In this document: positions 6,470 through 6,516 of the stretch, piece after piece
How the letters are laid out: the number at the start of each line of letters is the position of its first letter
Position numbering within the stretch: position 1 is the first letter of the stretch
NCBI GenBank assembly: GCA_028701415.1
Contig: JAQVQU010000026.1
Location: forward strand, 12,957-19,472
Direction of reading: 5' to 3'
DNA from: Clostridia bacterium
GTDB lineage: Bacteria; Bacillota; Clostridia; Christensenellales; DTU072
Length of the DNA stretch: 6,516 nt
The notes under the pieces: model-generated
What the model was told of the DNA's origin: nothing
What the model saw: the letters and a program-made list of their open reading frames with translations, nothing else
The model's database searches: none
Position numbers and translations under genes: made by a program

Positions 6470-6506
6470 CAAGAACACCTGTGACTTTAGTCATGGGATG
6501 AATTGC
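6469..6506. other. Hairpin with outer GCAA/TTGC stem, resembling an IS200/IS605 (TnpB-type) element end
   Basis: On the plus strand CCTGTGACT (6478-6486) pairs with AGTCATGGG (6489-6497) over nine positions around a TT loop, using two G-T wobbles. An outer stem GCAA (6469-6472) with TTGC (6503-6506) encloses it through two five-base unpaired sides, GAACA and ATGAA. The wobbles become A-C mismatches on the minus strand, so the plus-strand single strand or RNA is the folding form. The layout GCAAG...hairpin...GATGAATTGCC resembles ends I associate with IS200/IS605-family elements, where ssDNA hairpins are recognised by TnpA and the region can form part of TnpB guide RNA. No transposase is in the window; one could lie beyond 6516. 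The structure is seen directly; the identity is from memory. Confidence 0.4.
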
Positions 6507-6516
6507 CAACGATAAA

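Noticed and set aside
6321..6509. Minus-strand ORF of 62 codons
   Set aside because: It begins at TTG without a good ribosome binding site, runs through the hairpin and the non-coding repeats, and has a composition typical of translated AT-rich DNA. It could at most be the tail of an ORF entering from beyond 6516.

Overview
The window is AT-rich chromosomal DNA from a bacterium. Genes carry Shine-Dalgarno sequences (AAAGGAG, GGGAGG, AAGGGG) at normal spacing, and several have recognisable sigma-70/SigA-type promoters. The gene content fits a low-GC anaerobe: an M29-type aminopeptidase, a BspA/TpLRR lipoprotein, a GH32 sucrose hydrolase with a PfkB fructokinase, and a Clostridia-like FAD oxidoreductase. 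A clostridial Firmicute or a host-associated spirochaete such as Treponema are the likeliest sources. No rRNA or other phylogenetic marker is present to decide between them.

Layout. Positions 1-2512 hold three genes on the minus strand, read right to left: an FAD-dependent oxidoreductase, an alpha/beta-hydrolase esterase, and the first 46 codons of an M29 aminopeptidase cut by the window edge. The oxidoreductase has a good extended -10 promoter. The aminopeptidase has its own candidate promoter, overlapped by a 21-bp imperfect palindrome. Positions 2513-2740 are a divergent promoter region. Positions 2741-3580 hold a plus-strand leucine-rich-repeat lipoprotein. It converges on a two-gene minus-strand sucrose module: PfkB fructokinase (5233-6147), then GH32 beta-fructofuranosidase/sucrose-6-phosphate hydrolase (3662-5095). 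GH32 would split sucrose, sucrose-6-phosphate or short fructans in the cytoplasm, and the kinase would phosphorylate the released fructose into glycolysis. No transporter or regulator for the sugar is inside the window.

Positions 6148-6516 (369 bases) contain no convincing gene but are highly structured. They hold a strong fructokinase promoter, a degenerate copy and three clear copies of a 68-bp tandem repeat, an AT-rich imperfect hairpin, and a 9-bp hairpin inside an outer GCAA/TTGC stem. That last structure looks like the subterminal hairpin of an IS200/IS605 (TnpB-type) element. This right-hand end is the least explained part of the window. I see no clear new multi-gene system; the repeat array with the adjacent hairpin is the best candidate for something not explained by ordinary annotation.

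Three starts were moved from upstream TTG codons to downstream ATG codons because the Shine-Dalgarno sequence lies between the two or overlaps the TTG.
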